Assembly (NCBI RefSeq): GCF_000210295.1
Contig: NC_026744.1
Coordinates: forward strand, 3,596,001-3,660,000
Length of the DNA stretch: 64,000 nt
Direction: 5' to 3'
From: Trypanosoma brucei gambiense DAL972
Taxonomy: Eukaryota > Euglenozoa > Kinetoplastea > Trypanosomatida > Trypanosomatidae
Part shown: one piece after another, positions 60,652-64,000 of the stretch
Position numbering within the stretch: the first letter of the stretch is position 1
Layout: every line of letters begins with the position of its first letter
The notes under the pieces: model-generated
Told to the model about the DNA's origin: nothing
What the model saw: only the letters and a program-made list of their open reading frames with translations
Database searches by the model: none
Translations under genes and position numbers: made by a program

Positions 60652-61196
60652 CACCCGCAACTCTGGGGCGCATGGATATTTTTCAACACTTGCGTCTTGG
60701 ATATATATATATATATATACACATTATAATTCTGTTAAACACCGAGAGTGAAATTACAAAAGGGGAGCTCACGGAAGTTAATACGTTCCTCTACCTTTGT
60801 ACATGTTATTGGTCAGTTCTTGCTGCTACCAATAAAACAAAAACAAGAGTTGTGGGTGCACTTTTTGTGTGTCTGTGTGTAACACTGACAATTTATGTTT
60901 TAGTTTGTGTATGATTATTTCCTCTCTTTCTCCGCTTTTTTTTGATTCTTTTTTATTCCTCCCATTGTTATTATTTCTTTAGAAGGGAGAAAACTTCGCA
61001 ACTACTTTAAGGAAGTGTTGGAAGTCGGCTTCAGCTGACTCTAACGGCTGCATACTTGCCCTGGCGCCTTCATCGATTGAAAAGAAAGTAGAAAGGACGC
61101 GGAGAGGAGGCGAGACTTGGAGAGGAAGAGGAAAAAAAAAAAAAGAAAACCACATTTTTCGTTTGTTTAGTCCCGTAAACTTAAACTGTTATCACC
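60652..61196. other. Intergenic region with TA microsatellite and A-rich stretch
   Basis: (TA)n tract at about 60701-60719, pyrimidine-rich sequence at about 60915-60985 (splice-acceptor candidate), purine-rich leader at 61085-61150 including an A run. No supported ORF. Confidence 0.55.
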
Positions 61197-61847
61197 ATGT
61201 CCACTGACCGTTCATCTCGTCGCAAGGAAATGGACTTCATGAAACTCATGAATGGTCCGCGAAAGGTGCACCCATCGGACTCCGTCTCCGAGTTTTGGGT
61301 GGAGTTTTGTGGTCCTGAGGGAACTCCATACGAAGATGGCGTATGGTACATCCACGTGCAACTTCCCGCAGAGTATCCCTTCAAATCTCCATCCATCGGT
61401 TTTAGCAATCGTATTTTCCATCCAAATGTGGATGAGTCGAGCGGTTCTGTTTGCCTCGATGTAATTAACCAAACATGGACACCGATGTATGAACTTCACA
61501 ACATTTTTGATGTGTTCCTCCCGCAGCTGCTACGGTACCCTAATGCCTCTGATCCCTTAAACTCTGCGGCTGCAAGTAAGTTAATTCACGACCCTATTGG
61601 CTACGTTACATTTGTGCAAGATCACGTAGCGGAGTATGCGACACGGAGGGTTGCACTGCAAAGTATTCCTTCAGGTTTCCGGCCTCAGGGTAACGGCGCG
61701 TCCTCAGCAGCGGAGGTTAAAAATAACATATCCAGTGAGGAGGATTCCACCGCTACTCCTAAAGGACTGACAGAAATCACAACTCCGCATGTTGTAAGTG
61801 AAGGAGGGGAGGAAGAGGAGTATCAACCTGACGCAATTGACATCTAA
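61197..61847 (+). CDS. Ubiquitin-conjugating enzyme E2, UBE2H-like (216 aa)
   Basis: The UBC domain spans about 8-155. [21 protein letters not shown] (HPN at 75-77) and catalytic Cys86 in [14 protein letters not shown] are intact. The INQTW segment and the following helix ([23 protein letters not shown]) are characteristic of UBE2H/UBC8, which works with the GID/CTLH E3 ligase in other eukaryotes. The C-terminal about 60 residues form an acidic, disordered tail ([11 protein letters not shown]), another UBE2H feature. A complete, probably active enzyme. Confidence 0.94.
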   Translation: MSTDRSSRRKEMDFMKLMNGPRKVHPSDSVSEFWVEFCGPEGTPYEDGVWYIHVQLPAEYPFKSPSIGFSNRIFHPNVDESSGSVCLDVINQTWTPMYELHNIFDVFLPQLLRYPNASDPLNSAAASKLIHDPIGYVTFVQDHVAEYATRRVALQSIPSGFRPQGNGASSAAEVKNNISSEEDSTATPKGLTEITTPHVVSEGGEEEEYQPDAIDI

Positions 61848-61995
61848 GCAGTGGGGGATATATTTATCTATTTCTATATTTCTATATTTGTATATGTGAG
61901 AGAACGTATGAAAGTTGAGGGAAGCGGAGGGAGCGAAGGGAGGGGAGGAAAAGAAAAAAAAAAGAAGAGCAAAACAAGGGTAAGGGGGGAATCGC

Positions 61996-62052
61996 TTTTC
62001 TTTTTCTTTTTTCTTTTTTGTGTTTTATTTATTTATTTATTTATTTTTCCAG
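61996..62052 (+). promoter_or_regulatory. Long pyrimidine tract ending in CCAG directly before an ATG
   Basis: A T-rich tract about 55 bases long, partly a TTTA repeat, ends in TTTTTCCAG at 62044-62052 and is followed immediately by ATG. This is a very strong trans-splice acceptor configuration. Confidence 0.6.
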
Positions 62053-62226
62053 ATGACCATACAGACATCACATCTACCCGGAGTGAAGTTAGAATTCAGT
62101 GAAGATAAACCCTTATGCAATTTTCTCTATAGGTGGATGCATACGCATAAGAGAATATATACGCGTACATCTATGTATCGGCTAATTAGCGCAGTCACCC
62201 CGTCAAAGGGGAATAAAGAAAAATGA
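62053..62226 (+). CDS. Small candidate ORF beside the assembly gap (57 aa)
   Basis: The frame starts at an ATG touching a strong splice acceptor and ends at a TGA at 62224-62226, just before the N run. The product is hydrophilic and basic with no family signature. Two readings are possible: a genuine short gene, or an incidental ORF in the leader of a gene whose body lies in or beyond the gap. Low confidence. Confidence 0.3.
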   Translation: MTIQTSHLPGVKLEFSEDKPLCNFLYRWMHTHKRIYTRTSMYRLISAVTPSKGNKEK

Positions 62227-62227
62227 C

Positions 62228-62327
62228 NNNNNNNNNNNNNNNNNNNNNNNNNNNNNNNNNNNNNNNNNNNNNNNNNNNNNNNNNNNNNNNNNNNNNNNNN
62301 NNNNNNNNNNNNNNNNNNNNNNNNNNN
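62228..62327. other. Assembly gap (100 N)
   Basis: Exactly 100 unknown bases, the conventional placeholder length, so the true missing length is unknown. Confidence 0.98.
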
Positions 62328-63809
62328 ATTGTTTTTTTTCATATTATTTTCCCTCTTTTCCTCCGAATGGTCGTTACTTTCCTTTCCACTCCTTCGTGTT
62401 AGTGGGAATATTGTTCAGAACTCCAATGATCCACTTTCTCGTTTTCTTTCGTTCTCCCAGCAAAATTATCCCCCCCCTCCCCATTTTTTTTTTTCACTTC
62501 ACCACAGATTCCAGTCTAAACTCTTTCACCTGTGGCTGGATGCTTTCCAATTTATACGGTTGTGCTTTGCTTTGCTTTTTTTTCTTTATTTGAGTGGCGT
62601 CTCGATGCTTATCTTTTTTTTTTTTATCTGATATGCAACCCATTCTCTTTTTCTATCCTCTCTTTGCGATACCATTCCACTTGACAGAGTACAATACATT
62701 TTGTGGCACCAGGGTAATTAAATACCTCAAGGAAAGGAGGAAAAAGAATTAATGCATTGAAAGGACCATTGTGTGCGCTGTGCTCGGTTGCGAGATGAAA
62801 GTTTTCTTTTTTTCTTTTTTTTTAAAAAATGCTGCAGCCGCTAGCAACAAGTGATGGGATGCGGGTGACTCCCCGAAAGCATCACATCTCGGTAAAGCAA
62901 CCACTCCGGAATTATATGGAATATATATATATGTGTGCGCGCTTGTGTACACTTGCCCTTCGTAGTTAAAAATGTATGGACAGCAACTTCATGTGTATGC
63001 GTGCCGTGCTGGGGGAAAAAGTCGTACAACGTTCCGGAGTGTTATGTTGTCGTGTTTCAAAATTAATAATTGGCGTGTGGCGATTCGATAACTTCATTCG
63101 GAAATTATGATACCAGGCGTTTTTTTTTTCCTCTGTTGTGAGGAGAGGTGGTCTTCTCTATTGCTGCTTTCCTGATGGCTCTAGTCGTTTGCATGGTGGG
63201 ATTTCATTTCTCGTTAAGCGACATTGTTGTGTGATAGTCTCATGCTGCTCTCCACTCTCAGCTGTTATATGGTGTTTTACAGGATTCTCTTCTGTCACAT
63301 CTCAGGCATCGAATTTTGGGTTAATTTAATTGTTCTTTTTTGTGATCTCGAGAAGTATCACATTTGAGGGGCGTCCCGTAGGAGGAGGTGTTGCCTGTTG
63401 GAGGCGGAAGGTTCTTATTGCAAAATGGAAATTTATTGCAGTTCGTTGGTCGAAATGCGGTGAATCTTGAAGAGGAAAAATTTGTATTGCCCTTTCTTTT
63501 TTTTCTTTTTTGAAAAATGCTCGCGTTTGCGCTGGATGATGTGGGCCTCTTGGCTCCTGGTTCTTGGTGCTGTCGATGTTTGTTTTTGTTGTTTAGTTGG
63601 GGGTGACTGACCGTTCCGGTATCCGACTTCAATTTACTTCGTTGTGAGCTGCACACTCAGCAACTGTTTTGACTCCTCCCTTCCATTTCAGCATCTGTAC
63701 ACATACAGTTTCCCTCCTCTTTATCTGATTTAAACGGACCGGTGGAAACGCTGAATAACAAAGTGTGGAGAGTAGGCTATTACTTGCGGCCTTAGTTTAC
63801 CATCGAAAC

Positions 63810-64000
63810 ATGCATTCGTCACCAGCGACGAGTCAAGATGGTTTCTTGTTGGACTTTAGTTTGTACCGTGTCGCGAAGTACATTCGTTTATTAGGCTACA
63901 ACGCGGTGTGCGACAGTCAGCTGTTCCGAAGGGATATGGTGAACAGGGCCGTGAAGGACAACTTAGTGCTAGTTACCTCAAGCTGCGCTTTAATCGAACA
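63810..64000 (+). CDS. Mut7-C RNAse-domain protein (N-terminal part, cut by the window edge)
   Basis: An ATG at 63810 opens a frame that continues to the edge (63 full codons). The start matches the Mut7-C (formerly DUF82) PIN-like RNase fold: FLLDFSLYRVAKYIRLLGYNA, with the leading Asp of the predicted active site, then a region ending NLVLVTSS where family members usually have an acidic 'LTRD'. An AG at 63794-63795 gives a plausible acceptor. Most of the protein lies beyond the window, so completeness and catalytic residues cannot be judged. Confidence 0.75.
   Translation, partial: MHSSPATSQDGFLLDFSLYRVAKYIRLLGYNAVCDSQLFRRDMVNRAVKDNLVLVTSSCALIE

Larger units (their letters stand above)
61848..63809. 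other. Gene-poor region with an assembly gap
   Basis: No strongly supported gene apart from a small candidate ORF at 62053-62226. Several T-rich and C/T-rich tracts (62330-62640, 62800-62825, 63118-63132, 63490-63515) and short frames without signatures. Because unknown sequence is missing at 62228-62327, a gene here could be truncated in this assembly. Confidence 0.5.

Overview
This is nuclear DNA from an African trypanosome, almost certainly Trypanosoma brucei. The evidence is: ornithine decarboxylase (ODC) identical in character to the well-studied T. brucei enzyme; the start of the base-J protein JBP1; a receptor-type adenylate cyclase of the ESAG4/GRESAG4 family; a decayed ingi-type retroposon; intron-free genes in long same-strand arrays; and pyrimidine tracts ending in AG just before start codons (spliced-leader acceptor sites). 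I read it as an internal stretch of a megabase chromosome around the JBP1-ODC locus.

Layout. From 1 to about 14.0 kb every convincing gene is on the minus strand: JBP1 (runs off the left edge), cytochrome b5, a small hypothetical, a 1,624-aa multidomain protein, a leucine-rich-repeat protein, an RIIa/EF-hand protein, a long coiled-coil protein and a small membrane protein. From 18.2 kb to the right edge every convincing gene is on the plus strand. The interval of about 14.0-18.2 kb is therefore a divergent strand-switch region, the usual place of Pol II transcription initiation in trypanosomes. It contains decayed coding sequence rather than a clear gene.

The plus-strand unit starts with ODC, then a lone GRESAG4-type cyclase. 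About 5.7 kb without an intact gene follows, containing a degenerate reverse transcriptase in antisense orientation and GC-rich relics. Together, 16-32 kb looks like a small island of subtelomere-like material (cyclase, retroposon remnant, decayed ORFs) inside a housekeeping region.

From 32 to 64 kb the genes are dense: Rab4, a hypothetical, a CDC50 flippase subunit, profilin, a 58-aa Cys-rich protein, a basic mitochondrial-type protein, a CX9C protein, a ROK1/DDX52-type helicase, a hypothetical, a mitochondrial J-protein, a coiled-coil protein, a Seh1/Sec13-like WD40 protein, a repeated CxxH/Cys protein, an AMMECR1 protein, a PTPDC1-like phosphatase, an AKAP7-type 2H phosphodiesterase, a centrin-like protein, a trypsin-fold protein with Cys in place of the catalytic Ser, a long kinesin, IMP3, a UBE2H-like E2, a 100-N assembly gap, and the start of a Mut7-C protein.

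Transcription is expected to be polycistronic, so neighbours need not share a function. Start codons were chosen as the first ATG downstream of a plausible splice acceptor. Several longer open frames begin with GTG or TTG and were shortened accordingly.
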